From contig JALRMH010000008.1 in the NCBI GenBank assembly GCA_026119935.1, forward strand, positions 434,001 to 498,000: a stretch of 64,000 nucleotides of DNA, written 5' to 3'. The position numbers were made by a program, and so were the translations under genes. The DNA is from Endothia cerciana. Its lineage: Eukaryota > Ascomycota > Sordariomycetes > Diaporthales > Cryphonectriaceae. The notes under the pieces are model-generated. The model saw only the letters and a program-made list of their open reading frames with translations, was not told the origin of the DNA and ran no database searches. Below, in pieces: positions 44,876 to 55,557 of the stretch (positions within the stretch are counted from its first letter, which is position 1; the number at the start of each line of letters is the position of its first letter).

Positions 44876-45640
44876 ATGGCAGCGAACCCTGTTGTGCTGA
44901 TTCTCGGAGCTGGGCCCAGAATCGGGGCTTCTGTTGCTAAGACGTTCGCCGGCAACGGCTACAACGTCGTCATCGCATCTAGGAAAGGGAGTGGTCGGAA
45001 GACTGCCGAGGGGTATCTTTCCCTCAAAGCAGACTTCACCAAGCCCGACTCGCTTCCGGGCGCTCTTCGACGCAGTGCAGACTGAATATCAGACCTTTCC
45101 CAGCGTCGTCATCTACAACGCAGCGGCCCTCACGAAGCCCCCCGACCAGGACTCCGTTCTCTCGATTCCGGCCGAGAACGTCGCCTCAGATCTGCATGTC
45201 AACACCATCAGTCCTTACGTCGCGGCTCAGCAGGCTGCCAGCGGGTGGGGGACGCTTCCGAAGGAGACCAGGAAGACATTCATGTACACCGGGAACATCC
45301 AGAACGTCTCCATCGTACCCATACCAATGATGCTGGATCTGGGCATGGGCAAGTCGGCTTCGGGATATTGGATCGGCGCTGCCGATACCATGTTACTCGG
45401 CCCGTGGCTATCGGTGAGGCTTCCGAACCTGGCTCTGCACCCGCTATTTCCAACTTCTAACATGACTGGCCTAACAGCTTTTTTATTGCGGATGAGCGCC
45501 ACGCAGATGGTAACATCAAGGGGATGGCGCTCGATGGCGCCGCACATGGCGAGTTCTATGCACAGCTGGTGGAACACGAGGGCGATGTGCCATGGCATGC
45601 TACTTTTGTGAAGAACAAGGGCTATGTCCAGTTCAAGTAA
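44876..45640 (+). pseudogene. short-chain dehydrogenase/reductase, frameshifted
   Basis: From ATG 44876 the frame reads VVLILGAGPRIGASVAKTFA, a Rossmann glycine motif, then NVVIASRKG and SLKADFTKPDSL. Near 45058 an extra base shifts the frame to LFDAVQTEYQ, SVVIYNAAALTKPPDQDSVL (the NAA motif of SDRs), LHVNTISPYVAAQQA, MYTGNIQN and GMGKSASGYWIGAADTM. A second extra base near 45393 shifts to YSARGYR, then an intron at 45414-45477 (GTGAGG donor, TAACAG acceptor) leads to FFIADERHADG, GMALDGAAHGEFY and a normal end at 45640. Reconstructed length would be about 230 aa, normal for this fungal SDR group. The usual YxxxK is not obvious; the subgroup is atypical. Divergent partner of the dioxygenase relic. 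Splice sites are intact, which argues for recent decay. Confidence 0.8.
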
Positions 45641-45828
45641 CAAATTCAAAGTGGAATGAGGGTCTAAACAAGGTCTCAAGGTCACAGGCGAAATATGGTT
45701 ACCAAGGACTGGATTCAAAGCGTGTCACAGACACAGAGACATCTCTCCATGCCCCCCCCCCCCTCCCTCTTTGTTTTTCTTTCTTCCTTTCTTCCGGTCT
45801 TTCTTTTCAAGTTCTCTCGAATACTCTT

Positions 45829-47660
45829 CTAGACTAGCAACACCATATCACCTCGACTTCTAAAGCACATGGCGAGGTCGCGGCTTGCAGCATCTCCGAG
45901 ATCCCTACTGCGCCATACATGCTCCATGATCTCGAGTGCCTTGCGCACCGTACCAAAGACGCTTGGCGGTTGGAGCGCCTCTACCATTCCGCGCAGCCGA
46001 AACTCCTGCACGGGCTCCGCGAAGCAGCCTGCCACGCAGAACGGCCAGGCCATCGTGCGCAGCAGCGCCGGCGGCGATATCTGTTGCGTCAGTAGCTCGA
46101 TGACCCGACCGGCATGGTGGCGCACGTCGACACTAGCCGGCTGCCACACCGGACACAACAACAGACAGATACACGAGCGCTGCGTGGGCCCAGACACGAG
46201 TGACCAGGGAGGTCTGGCTGGCAGGCGTGGGCGTCCTCAACTGCTGGTCGCAATCTGTCGTGAAGAAGTTGAACAGGCTGTTGTCCCGCTTGGGAACGGT
46301 GTAAGGATCGGTATCGAGCCGCGTGAGACGAGCCTCGACTGACTCCTTGATGGCCGTGGCGCAGCCGACCAGCTCCATGACGTCGAGGCTCCCAGCCCTC
46401 TTGCACCGCTGCTTCCATGCGTCAAGCACAGCGATCTCGCCTATCTGCAGCATCACCCAGTTCTGACAACCCGATCACAGCCTCAAGGTTGATACCGCAC
46501 TCGGTGTTATCGACATTACCAAGGAGGTTGTGGTGGTACTCATAGAGGCTTGGTTCCTCCTGAAGGATCGTGCTGGCAACAATGTCCTCGGATACCAGGA
46601 GGCTGGATGAGAAGCAGAAGGCGGCCTGTCCAGCACCTAAGACCCGGCCTGACATGGTCCCCGACGATGGTCCCAGGAGGCTTTTGACCGCGTCGAATCT
46701 TGGACTGGCCCGCGCTGGGGCAACGTCAGCCACGCTGTTGAGGAGCTGTCTGAACAGTGCCAGGGCGGCATTCAGGTGTGCGTGGCAGTTGTCAAAGCTC
46801 AAGACGGCGATCTCGAAACGCCGTAACTGCATGATACTTGTCATGATCCGTACAGCGCCGTGTAGATGCTCTATAATGCTTGAGCCATCGATAATCTGGG
46901 GCGCCTGCCTCAGCACGCCAAAGGCGTCCCGGGTCTGCGCGGGCACCAGATCCCAAGCAGCGTCACGATCGACCGTCCCCTGTGCGAGAGAGAAGAAATA
47001 TGAGCTCTGACATAGGGTGGCCTGCCGTACTACCGGGCTACTGATCATCATTTCCAATAACCACGCTGTACCGCCTTCAAGTATAGACGGCCTGTAGAAT
47101 GGGAACAGGAAGGGCAGTACGTGTTCGAGGTAGAACATGACAAAAATTGTATCAGACGACCCGAGGCCTGTATTTTGGCGAGCGTCCTTGATAGCAAACA
47201 TGCAGCCAAGTGCAGGTTGAAGCGCCACAGCCGACGTCTCAGGACAAAGTTGCATCCCGTCGTGACGACTATCCGAGGCTGCCTTGAGGGGATCGCATAT
47301 CGGGGCGTCCAGGTCCATGGATGTTTCTTGTGGCAGCACTATCGATTCGCTAGCGCTGGGTCTTTCAAGCGAGGCGTGGTCACTGGTACGGACCGCGCGC
47401 TGCCCAGGCCCACGGCGACGAAAGGCATTTTCTTTAACCTCGCGCTTGAGCTGTCGAGCCATCTCTTCCTGTCTCGTGCCGCCATCCATCCACTCCGGCT
47501 TCCTCTGGTCATAGTGGCAGGTGATAAGGAGTGAAGCGCATGTGTCGCATACGGGACCGTTCTCGTCGCATTTCTTACGCCGGAGCCGACATGTCCAACA
47601 ACCAGTGGAACTCCTCGGCGTGCTGCTGTGATCGAGAACATGAGGCAAGTCGTTATCCAT
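45829..47660 (-). pseudogene. Zn2Cys6 transcription factor (Fungal_trans_2), frameshifted
   Basis: From ATG 47660 the protein begins with a Zn2Cys6 cluster at residues 21-48 (CWTCRLRRKKC, then CDTCASLLITC), with all six Cys, followed by a basic linker and a regulatory domain of the PF11951 type (FYLEHVLPFLFPFYRP). The first frame runs 412 codons to 46422, but the family sequence leaves it near 46469, where one extra base shifts the frame to CQNWVMLQIGEIAVLDAWK. A second shift near 46145 is needed to reach VIELLTQQISPPALLRTMAW, PFCVAGC and ALEIMEHVWRSRD, ending at 45829. The DNA-binding part is therefore intact and a truncated protein could still be made. It probably controlled the dioxygenase and dehydrogenase genes next to it; this is inferred from position. 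Confidence 0.8.
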
Positions 47661-49084
47661 AGCCCCTCCGCTGCCCAGGCGACACAGGCTTCCTTATCGG
47701 GAGAACTGACGTTGCAATGGAGTCTCGACCTGACTATGCATGTAATAAGTTACAGGATCACTTAGAAGCGAGACCGTCATCTTTCAAGCCCTGTCCAGAG
47801 GCCGAGTATGCATGGGTACAGCATTGATTTATCAGCACGCGTGTTGTACTAAAACCGATTAGGAGAGACATAGCACAGTGGGAATTCGTACCACTTACCG
47901 TCTCTCGTGGACAACATAAAGCTGCTTTCGGGATATGTATCCCTTGCCCAGCGGAGGTGTGAAAGAGGTCCGTTACGGTGGGTCTTTCCAGCTATCCTGT
48001 ATTTCCTTTAAAATGTGGTAAGTAGGAATCAAATAGTGGCTGAGATCAAATCGGTGTTGGAAGTCGCTGATGTGGCCCCGATCGGCCACGAATCGCCCGC
48101 TAACAGGCTGGGTAGGAAGGGGTGAGGCCGTACGCGAGCAGCGCGATGCATACAACGATACGTACGACGTCTTCTAAAGAGGAAGACGGCTCTATAGTCC
48201 CACTATACGAACTCTCAGTGTTACTGAGAAATATCCGAAGTCCTTGGCCAGGAGGAGATGGCGTGGGCCTCCCCTTTCTTCTGCTGCTCACCTTTTCTTG
48301 AATCACTTCTCTCGCGAGCGGCCCTGACGGGCAAACCGTGACCTTACGCAACGCGTTTTCCCCGGGTTGGTCCGGATCGGTAAGTTGGTTATACTCAGCT
48401 ACAGACTAGATTTCGGTCGGCTATACTGTACAGTTCATCTCCTACCAGCCCCTCGAATGATTTGTGACACGCTCTCGACACCCCCGAGGTCCCTCTCAGG
48501 GCATTATGAAGATATGCTATCTATACGAGGTGTGCTACATTGATGAGGCGCTGAACGCCAGTCAACGGCGCCGCGCTCGGATGTTCTTTGGAGTTCTAGC
48601 CTCCAGATACCCCTCGATAGTGGATTCAGAGCCGCCTGCGCAGAATTCTGCTCCAATTAGAAGGCACAAACGCCATATGATATGAAAATCATGGACTAGA
48701 TGAAGACTCGGCCGGCAGAGTCACCCATCGAAACATTATGCGCGCTTTTCATAAGGATATCTATTTTGTCGCGCTGGCGACTGGTTGAATTAGTCAAGTG
48801 TTTTGTCACCATCCGCACTAACTACCCCAGACTCGACAGCTGTCAGAGTCACCGACTGACTCCTTGTGTAAGCTCGAGGTTTTGAGCACAGATGCATTGA
48901 AAGCTGTTCTGTAAATACGAAGTTCCATGCAGCGGATATTCCTGAGAACAAACAAGCCACTCGGATGAGGATTAAGAAAGTCCGAAATCAAGACTGCCCT
49001 TCGTACCAATCAAATCCCATTCCAGATGATTCGCGTCGATGTCTAGGTAATTACAACTATGAGTTGACTTCATCGCCGTAAAGA
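47661..49084. other. relic-rich region without an intact gene
   Basis: About 1.4 kb. A few stretches look protein-like, for example plus strand near 48708-48780 (GRVTHRNIMRAFHKDIYFVA), but stops interrupt them and no family was recognised. Confidence 0.35.
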
Positions 49085-49782
49085 ATGCAGCGTGAAACTG
49101 TTCATCTCACTGCTGAGCTTCATTCAAAAACCTTCGAGAACATTGCCACACACAGCATACATCGCAGAATCAGCATTTACTTTGTGTAAGATGAAGACAC
49201 CCCAATATGCCCTCGCAAGCGCGTTACCACCCCCATTCCCGCGGGTATCCATCGCGAGGCTGTCATCGCCGTGATACATGATCACGATAAATATATCAGA
49301 ACCACTTGTCCTCAGCTCGTCGAGTATAAGAAGCTTTCAGGGACTCCCGCTGTGGGGTCCTCGTGTGTTTGTAGGCTAAACCCTGCTCGAAGTTCTGGAA
49401 TTACCATGCTCATTGCTGCAATAGCCTTGCACGCATGATCCACGTGGCTCTCTGGACCCCTATAATAGCTACGAGGTCAATTTCTCAAAGGAAGTGCTGA
49501 CTCTCTACCTGTGACAGACGAGGTCATAGATAGGCGTCCTATCAAGAAGATCACCTTCACGCTGACCTTGATGAGCCGGGAAGATAGTATTTCTACTACC
49601 GTCAACGGCAAGGCACCGACAGGTTCAATCCTTGTCGAGAGCAAGTGAATCGTGTATCTGGATAGGATCGAGGAGGAAGTTATGATTGACGCTAATTTCA
49701 TTATGAACAAGATGATCAAGGGTAACATCGAGAGGAGCCATCCCAAGCAGCATCTAGGGTTTGTCCAGGCAGCTCAGGCCTG
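49085..49782 (+). pseudogene. decayed gene, possibly DUF7053-like
   Basis: From an ATG at 49085 a plus-strand reading gives TVHLTAELHSKTFENIATHS, a TAA stop, then VTTPIPAGIHREAVIAVIHD and TTCPQLVEYKKLSGTPAVGS. Further pieces follow in shifting frames: SYEVNFSKEVLTLYL, PVTDEVIDRRPIKKITFTLT, VNGKAPTGSILVES and a last segment EEEVMIDANFIMNKMIKGNI. The TPIPxGxxREAVI-LHDHD pattern and the C-terminal segment resemble fungal DUF7053 (SRPBCC-like) proteins, as I remember them. Several stops and at least one frame change make it non-functional. The first stop could come from CAA by a C-to-T change. The antisense open frame at 49477-49746 is a shadow of this relic. Confidence 0.45.
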
Positions 49783-50520
49783 ATGCCTGTTGTTACACCA
49801 ATATTTTCTGACGTTGCAGTCATTTCGTTACTAGCAACGATATCGGAGTTGATCAATGCGCAGCATAGTAATGCAATGGAAATCTGATAATGAGCGGTAT
49901 CACCTCAGGAATATCCTAGGATCTAAACCTGATAAGCCATGCTGGAATCAAGAGAATCCACAGATACGGAAGAACCTGTCGGTGCTCTCAAATTGACGAA
50001 GAGACGACCATGCGACTCTGCAGGAGCCATTGCGCCCAATGTGATGAGAATACTCGAGTAAAGTAGATATATTTGCACAGCTTCTTCCAGCCAGTCTGCA
50101 TCATTCCGTTAAGTGATGCATTTCGTGTCGATCAAGGTGTACTGGAGCCCTCTTTTCTAATGAGACTGGTGATATCCTGGACGGCGTTCAGACCACCTTT
50201 CACTAGTTCTACCAATCATCCATCTCGCTGCAATGCACATTGACCACATCTCACATGCACCGAGTCACGCATGAACTGAGGGCGAAATAATTCTCTCAGC
50301 CGAGAATTTACTAAAACTCTTTTGGCATGCACTTCAGCCGAGCATATACGAAGCTACACTCCACTGTGGTGTATCGTGAGGCCACTTACAACAATCATCG
50401 ATGCGTTCTCTGACCTTGTCCAGGAGCTTTTACAGTGAACGTCTTATTCATTACATGTCCATGAATTTGAAAGGGAAATCCTGAACATGGGGAGTTGTAG
50501 AAGTCGCCGAGCCCCTAGAT
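49783..50520. other. relic-rich region
   Basis: About 740 nt of moderately AT-rich sequence with no recognisable gene. Confidence 0.35.
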
Positions 50521-50930
50521 ACCACGAAGATCTTCAAAATGTTCGCGCCGCGGCTCACTGGCATACCTATTTCCTCAAGCTACACACCTCCACCCGGGCC
50601 AGATGTGGGAACAAGCCAAAGATCCGAATTTTTCTATCAGTGCAAAGAGCACCATACCACAGATGCGCTCATATACCGAGGAAATCAGGTCCTCGAAGGC
50701 AAATCCTATAACGCGAAACACAACGTTGTGCCACTATCTAATCAACAGAGCCAATGATTTCAGCAACCATGCTATGCGCAAGTCGTGCATCATTCATTGC
50801 AGGAGATCAAGAAGCTTGGGCAAATGTCGTCTAGAGGGCGCTTTGGAGCCTTGTTACCCATATGGAAGGGGTATCGGAACGAGGCTTATTCGAAAGCAGA
50901 GAAAGGAGACCCTGAGCTTCCACGCCCCTG
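50521..50930 (+). pseudogene. unrecognised gene relic
   Basis: One plus-strand frame reads KMFAPRLTGIPISSSYTPPP, FFYQCKEHHTTDALIYRGNQ, a single stop after NVVPLSNQQSQ, then YAQVVHHSLQEIKKLGQ and FGALLPIWKGYRNEAYSKAE. The continuity of protein-like sequence on both sides of the stop suggests a gene broken by a point mutation. I do not know the family. Confidence 0.3.
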
Positions 50931-52362
50931 TGAGCTTCCACGATCAGCATGATAGATCGATCATATGATACATGCTCAGAGCTTGAGGTTGGGCAGATTA
51001 AGACTTATTCCTTATCATCCGTAAGCACACTATTGTAGCCAAACTACATGGGTGACCTTGGTCTTATGAACACTGACGCACAAGCGCGCAAGAGTGGTTG
51101 CTCTAGGCTAGGGAACTAGAAATGCCTGGCAAGGCTTGGGTAAATAGTGGCGGCTGTGGTGGGGGGCCTTTCAAATGCCCGAAGGAATCTCCGGAGGGGA
51201 GACTGGGACTTCAAATTTAACGTTGTATACTATAACTCAGCTCTATTTAGCAATCCGGATTTTCCAGGGCCCTCCCAGAATGTCATTGTGATCATGGCTG
51301 CAACAAGGCTCAGCTGAAAGCTTTTATTTACGCAAGCTGACGAGGAAAAAAAATAGGCGGCTGAACAGGCTTTGGCCCAAAGGGTGTGCTGGTGGCTGCA
51401 TACTGCTTACACCACTGGCGTCGCCTCTGCAACCCACCTTTCATCGCCAGCGGAGATCTTCATCAAGGAGGAGACACACCGTATGGTCTAGATACTAGCC
51501 CGTATGACGGGGTAATATGATCCGCGACTGGTGGTATCAGAGGGGAAGCGTGCAGAATTTTGAATGTCCCTCAGTTGAGCAACGATAATTTGAAAAGGTC
51601 TTGTCTATCAAGGCGTGCAATTAGACAACAAAAGTCATTCAGACCGTGATCAGGCTGTAGGCATTGTAATTAATTGATGGCCTAGAGGGTGGGAGCGGGG
51701 CTGACTGGAATCATCTTGACAGGTGTGTGAACAGGGACCCAATGTGCCAGAAAAGGAATCAGGCTCGGGGGATCATGCGGGAAGTGGTGTTTACTTGTAG
51801 ATTTATAGACGGATGTTCCCACCCCCCTCTCTTCGGGCATTATATCTTGTGGCCGCTCATCGTTCCATAGTTTACGTCCGAGCTCGAAGACTATCATCTT
51901 CATCAAGCCTACTAGCCAGCTTTCTCATGAGAATACTCAACAGGCGGTTTGCCTCGAATACTGCGGCCCTATCATCCCAGAAAGTCGTGTCTCGAATATT
52001 TTTTGTTGGTCTTCTTGACCGCTGGAAGTCGAACCAGTGACACAAGTCCGGAATTTCGACGCACAGTTAAGAACAACTGCACCCGGCACGGCTCACTGTG
52101 ACTGTATTCAGCCCACGGCTTCTTTGCTGCTCGACAGGCCCCACCGTGCCAGTTGTTAGCTTATAGACAATACGATATGACAAGGTCAATAAATATCACA
52201 GTGACTCTTCCAGCTGGATCGACGAACCACGGCGATCCGAACCTGCTATGCTTACCTCCATCAGTAAGTTAATCTGACCTCCTTTACGACTAGATCATCG
52301 CGCAGATGCGTCTTCTGTCTCGACCAAACACCTTCGAGGTGGTGGAATACCTATGAGACCTT
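50931..52362. other. intergenic region
   Basis: About 1.4 kb, no recognisable gene. The right end is the promoter region of the membrane-protein gene. Confidence 0.4.
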
Positions 52363-53745
52363 ATGAAGACTTTCAGTAATCCTTACTCTTACAAACGCTG
52401 GCTGATTCCTCCGAAGTGGACGGACTTGGCCGCTTTCTTCGGCACCAATTACCTTGCTCATGCAGCAACGCTGATCGCTCGCCCCGGCCAGAGCCTCGTC
52501 GAAACCATAATCGACACAGCGAATGCCCTGTTCATCCCCGGGTCTGGAATGATACGTGCCATACGATTACTTCTCTTCTCTGTCAGTTGGCACCGGAAAC
52601 GCAATCCGCTCAGAAGGGCTGCGAAGGCCGGCGCGCTTTGCATGGTTGTGAAGAGAAGGCACCTCGGGCGAGCCATCCAGTCAGACCTACGTCTTGACGA
52701 TTTCAATGAAGGTGGGGATGACTGGTTCTCTAAACACTTCAGTCTCGGGACTGATCCTGACTATGTGCCGTTCTCGAGGTCCATCTTGGGCACTTGCATA
52801 TTGCGCGATCGAGATCAATACTGCCTTATTGAAGTGTCACAACTCGTGCCTCTGAGAGAATTCATGCCTGAAATTGACGCACCAGAGGGTTCGACAGCAA
52901 ATTCGGTCTCATGGGAGCCATCGACAGTATCTAGTCCCGGTATCCGTAAGAGATACCGCAAGATTGAGGTTCCCGGGCAACCCGACATTGCCAAGATTCT
53001 GGTCAGCATTCTCCAACTCATATGGGGTATCTCGACACTTTACGATGCTCGCGGCAACCAGATTGACCTCTATGGATATGCGGCATTTGGCTTGACAGTA
53101 GCACCTTACGCTGTCATGAGTTTCCTCAATCTTCTCGTCAGCCTTTTCCTCCCAGTCCACACCAATATGTATCTTGTGTGGACGCCGGATATGAAGGAGG
53201 CCATGGAAACACATTATCACCACCGGCGCGCTGGCGAGTTTTACGGGATGATTGCAACTGTTGATGAGAGGGAATTGAGCCGCCTACTTGCAAAGAACAG
53301 ATACCGACTACCTTATAATTTCAGGCTCGTGAGCCAACCTGGTCTCCTGGCGGCCTATTCATTCTTCTACCTCCTCATAGCCATTATTCCTCTTGCCATA
53401 GTGGGCGCATTCACTGGCTTTCGTACAGGAAGTGATATTCGTGCGGATAGGGCATGGATCCTAGCCTGGCTGGTAGTCGGCTCTGCTTCGGCGATCTTGA
53501 TCAGACAAGTCTCGAGTGCTGTGTCCACTAATCGACGAGCGGAATCTTTTCAAGACTTCCTTACTGGAAGAAGGCGCAGACGGAAGAGGGATGGGCAGGT
53601 TAGCAGGATACATATCTCAGAACGGGGGCCCACAGCTTTCTTTGCTCTGTTCATTCTGGTACCCTTGTGGCTGCCTGCCATCGGAGGTATGGTGGTGGTT
53701 GGCCAAATGTTGCGGGAATTTGGGGTATGCACAACACTTGGCTAG
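52363..53745 (+). CDS. fungal multi-spanning membrane protein of unknown function
   Basis: A single-exon gene of 460 aa from ATG 52363. It belongs to a conserved filamentous-fungal family with no assigned role. The N-terminal part (RWLIPPKWTDLAAFFGTNYL, LIARPGQSLVETIIDTANAL, RRAAKAGALCMVVKR) has a weakly hydrophobic segment and the family's AGALCMVVK signature. The C-terminal part has about five membrane helices: around residues 232-250 (ILVSILQLIWGIST), 255-283 (AFGLTVAPYAVMSFLNLLV), 345-367, 377-395 and 425-450. A soluble loop rich in charged residues lies between helices 2 and 3. Such proteins are predicted at the plasma or internal membranes. The frame is intact and no intron is needed. 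Confidence 0.7.
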   Translation: MKTFSNPYSYKRWLIPPKWTDLAAFFGTNYLAHAATLIARPGQSLVETIIDTANALFIPGSGMIRAIRLLLFSVSWHRKRNPLRRAAKAGALCMVVKRRHLGRAIQSDLRLDDFNEGGDDWFSKHFSLGTDPDYVPFSRSILGTCILRDRDQYCLIEVSQLVPLREFMPEIDAPEGSTANSVSWEPSTVSSPGIRKRYRKIEVPGQPDIAKILVSILQLIWGISTLYDARGNQIDLYGYAAFGLTVAPYAVMSFLNLLVSLFLPVHTNMYLVWTPDMKEAMETHYHHRRAGEFYGMIATVDERELSRLLAKNRYRLPYNFRLVSQPGLLAAYSFFYLLIAIIPLAIVGAFTGFRTGSDIRADRAWILAWLVVGSASAILIRQVSSAVSTNRRAESFQDFLTGRRRRRKRDGQVSRIHISERGPTAFFALFILVPLWLPAIGGMVVVGQMLREFGVCTTLG

Positions 53746-54085
53746 CATCATAGGGAACCAGATAAATCATACCATTGCCTTGTTGTATACTGGATAAGAT
53801 GTAACATCTTTCGTGCATCACGTGTTCGAGATGTACAAGGACACGCTCGCCTACGCGGGACGGCTTGTTGACGAGGGATTCTTGAAAGGAATCAAAGGGG
53901 ATAGCGGAGTGGAACTGGTGGAGTGAGAAGGAGAGCCTGTGCCTGATGGGGAGGAGGCTGTAGAGTGATACACATCGCGAGCACCACCACAAAGTGAAAG
54001 GGATGGAGATCTACTATGATGAAGCGGACCTTGACAGATAAATACAATGTCATCGAAACCACGATGCTTCTGACGATAGCAGCAG

Positions 54086-54623
54086 AGGGGCATATCCGCA
54101 CTGGTCTTGACGAAGGATCCAAGTCTCGAGACGATCCTCTTCAGCTTTATTTAGACGCTGAGAAGGCTGGTTCTGCTCATTTGCTGCTGCTTTGCCCTGC
54201 AGTCTTTCTGAGAGCGTAGAAGTAGGTATACTGCGAGATTTGGCTGCAAATGTAAGCGAGATGTGATGATCAGTGATATTGAATATAGCATAAGCTACGT
54301 CCTCCTCCGTATAGGGATTTGGTGGCGGCATTTTGGCTGTATGATAGTTGATAACCTGAGTTTTCAAGCTTCATTTACGATGCGACAGGTTACTACTTGA
54401 TAGTATGCTCCGGAATAGGCTGGAGCCGGTAATGACGCGTCGGAACCCCGATGTGACCTCATATATCTGTTCACCTACCAGAATACTATAAAATGGATTA
54501 AACGCAATGCGAATAGCATAAAGATTGACCGGAAACGGTATAAGTAAATAGATTGAGTTTGTATAGGGCTGTCTAGAATTTGGTGTTCGGAAGGGGGGTG
54601 TCCGGAAGGTGGGTGGGGTACAG
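54086..54623 (-). mobile_element. N-terminal half of a split pogo/Fot1-like transposon
   Basis: Minus-strand coding from ATG 54331 gives the N-terminal helix-turn-helix region of a pogo-class transposase: NPYTEEDVAYAIFNITDHHI, then SIPTSTLSERLQGKAA, RLNKAEEDRLETWIL and RQDQCGYAP. Similarity stops abruptly after GYAP (54086). Upstream of the ATG (higher coordinates) is about 290 nt of non-coding sequence ending in a terminal repeat (54552-54623) and a TA dinucleotide, the target of this superfamily. The matching C-terminal half lies at 56738-58399 in the opposite orientation, starting at the residues expected right after GYAP. No complete transposase can be made from this piece. Confidence 0.8.
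54552..54623. repeat. terminal inverted repeat, copy A
   Basis: The sequence from ATTGAGTTTGTAT through CCGGAAGGTGGGTGGGGTAC to CAG, followed by TA (54624-54625). It matches 58325-58399 in the same plus-strand orientation, with a best-conserved outer 27 nt. Same orientation is what an inverted-repeat element shows once one end has been flipped. Confidence 0.8.
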
Positions 54624-54625
54624 TA

Positions 54626-55557
54626 ACGCTGGTCGGGTTTCACCCGTAGCACATGAGTCGAGATTGCTTGCATTTTGGGCTGACTGATGGTTTCTGGGAG
54701 GAAAGAAGAACTTATGATGTCGGACAAACAGATCATATTGGAAATTATCACTCTAGCCCCGTCGCAATCGTCGCCGCGGTGTGGTCTGTCTGTTTATGTC
54801 TCTCGAAAATTACCTAGGTACGGAAAACGAGGATTCCTAGTTCGAGTAACTCAAGCTTATCATACTCGCCTTGTTGAATGCTGGGCCGGCTCAACGGATT
54901 CCCACTTGTGTATATACGCTTAGCTTTGTCCTATTTGAGAATGAGGGCTAGTGCGGATGTCACAATATGGGCTGAATGGAAGCATCCTCCCGGATTCTTG
55001 CAAGAACCCTCGTCGAATCAGTCGCTACTCAAGGTTCAATTTCTTTCATTTTTGAAAATGAGTAGGGACGTAGATCTTATGAGTAGTGGGGACTCTATGT
55101 ACGAGGAAACATTAGTTATAAAGTCCGTCCTTGTGACTGAGGGCAAGGTCTGCAGTTGCTACGGCGCTGCAAGGCGTGGTCCATGGTCAAGATAGAAGGA
55201 AGACTCGCTGTTGCGCGAAGAGGACAAGGTACCTAGGCATCGCCTATACTTATAGACAAATGGACTCGAGTTCATATGGGTGATGCCTTACAAATAGTAA
55301 CATCAGTTATCCGAGCTTGCTATAAAGGGCACGAGAGGAGGAGTACGTTAAGTAGCGATTCTCACAGCGCCTAACGGACACCGATCTGCCCCTAACCCTC
55401 CTCCTGCTATAGAGCTCTCCATGACATGCTGACTAAGTATCAGTACTATGACTCTGGCCGATGTCGTGATCACAGACGAGGATACTTAAATTCGGATTTC
55501 TTCCTTAGACTCTGCAACACGCACATACCTCACCAAAAACTTCGGTCCCTTAACGAC
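54626..55557. promoter_or_regulatory. upstream region of acetyltransferase gene
   Basis: About 930 nt between the terminal repeat and the acetyltransferase ATG. TATAAAGG at 55321 is a good TATA element, 105 nt before the ATG at 55426 and 237 nt before the one at 55558. No other gene recognised. Confidence 0.4.

Noticed and set aside
49477..49746. 89-codon minus-strand frame with hydrophobic residues
   Set aside because: The plus strand over the same bases reads as parts of a decayed gene with better protein character.
54371..54751. 126-codon minus-strand frame
   Set aside because: It crosses the transposon terminal repeat and the non-coding leader; the transposase begins at 54331.
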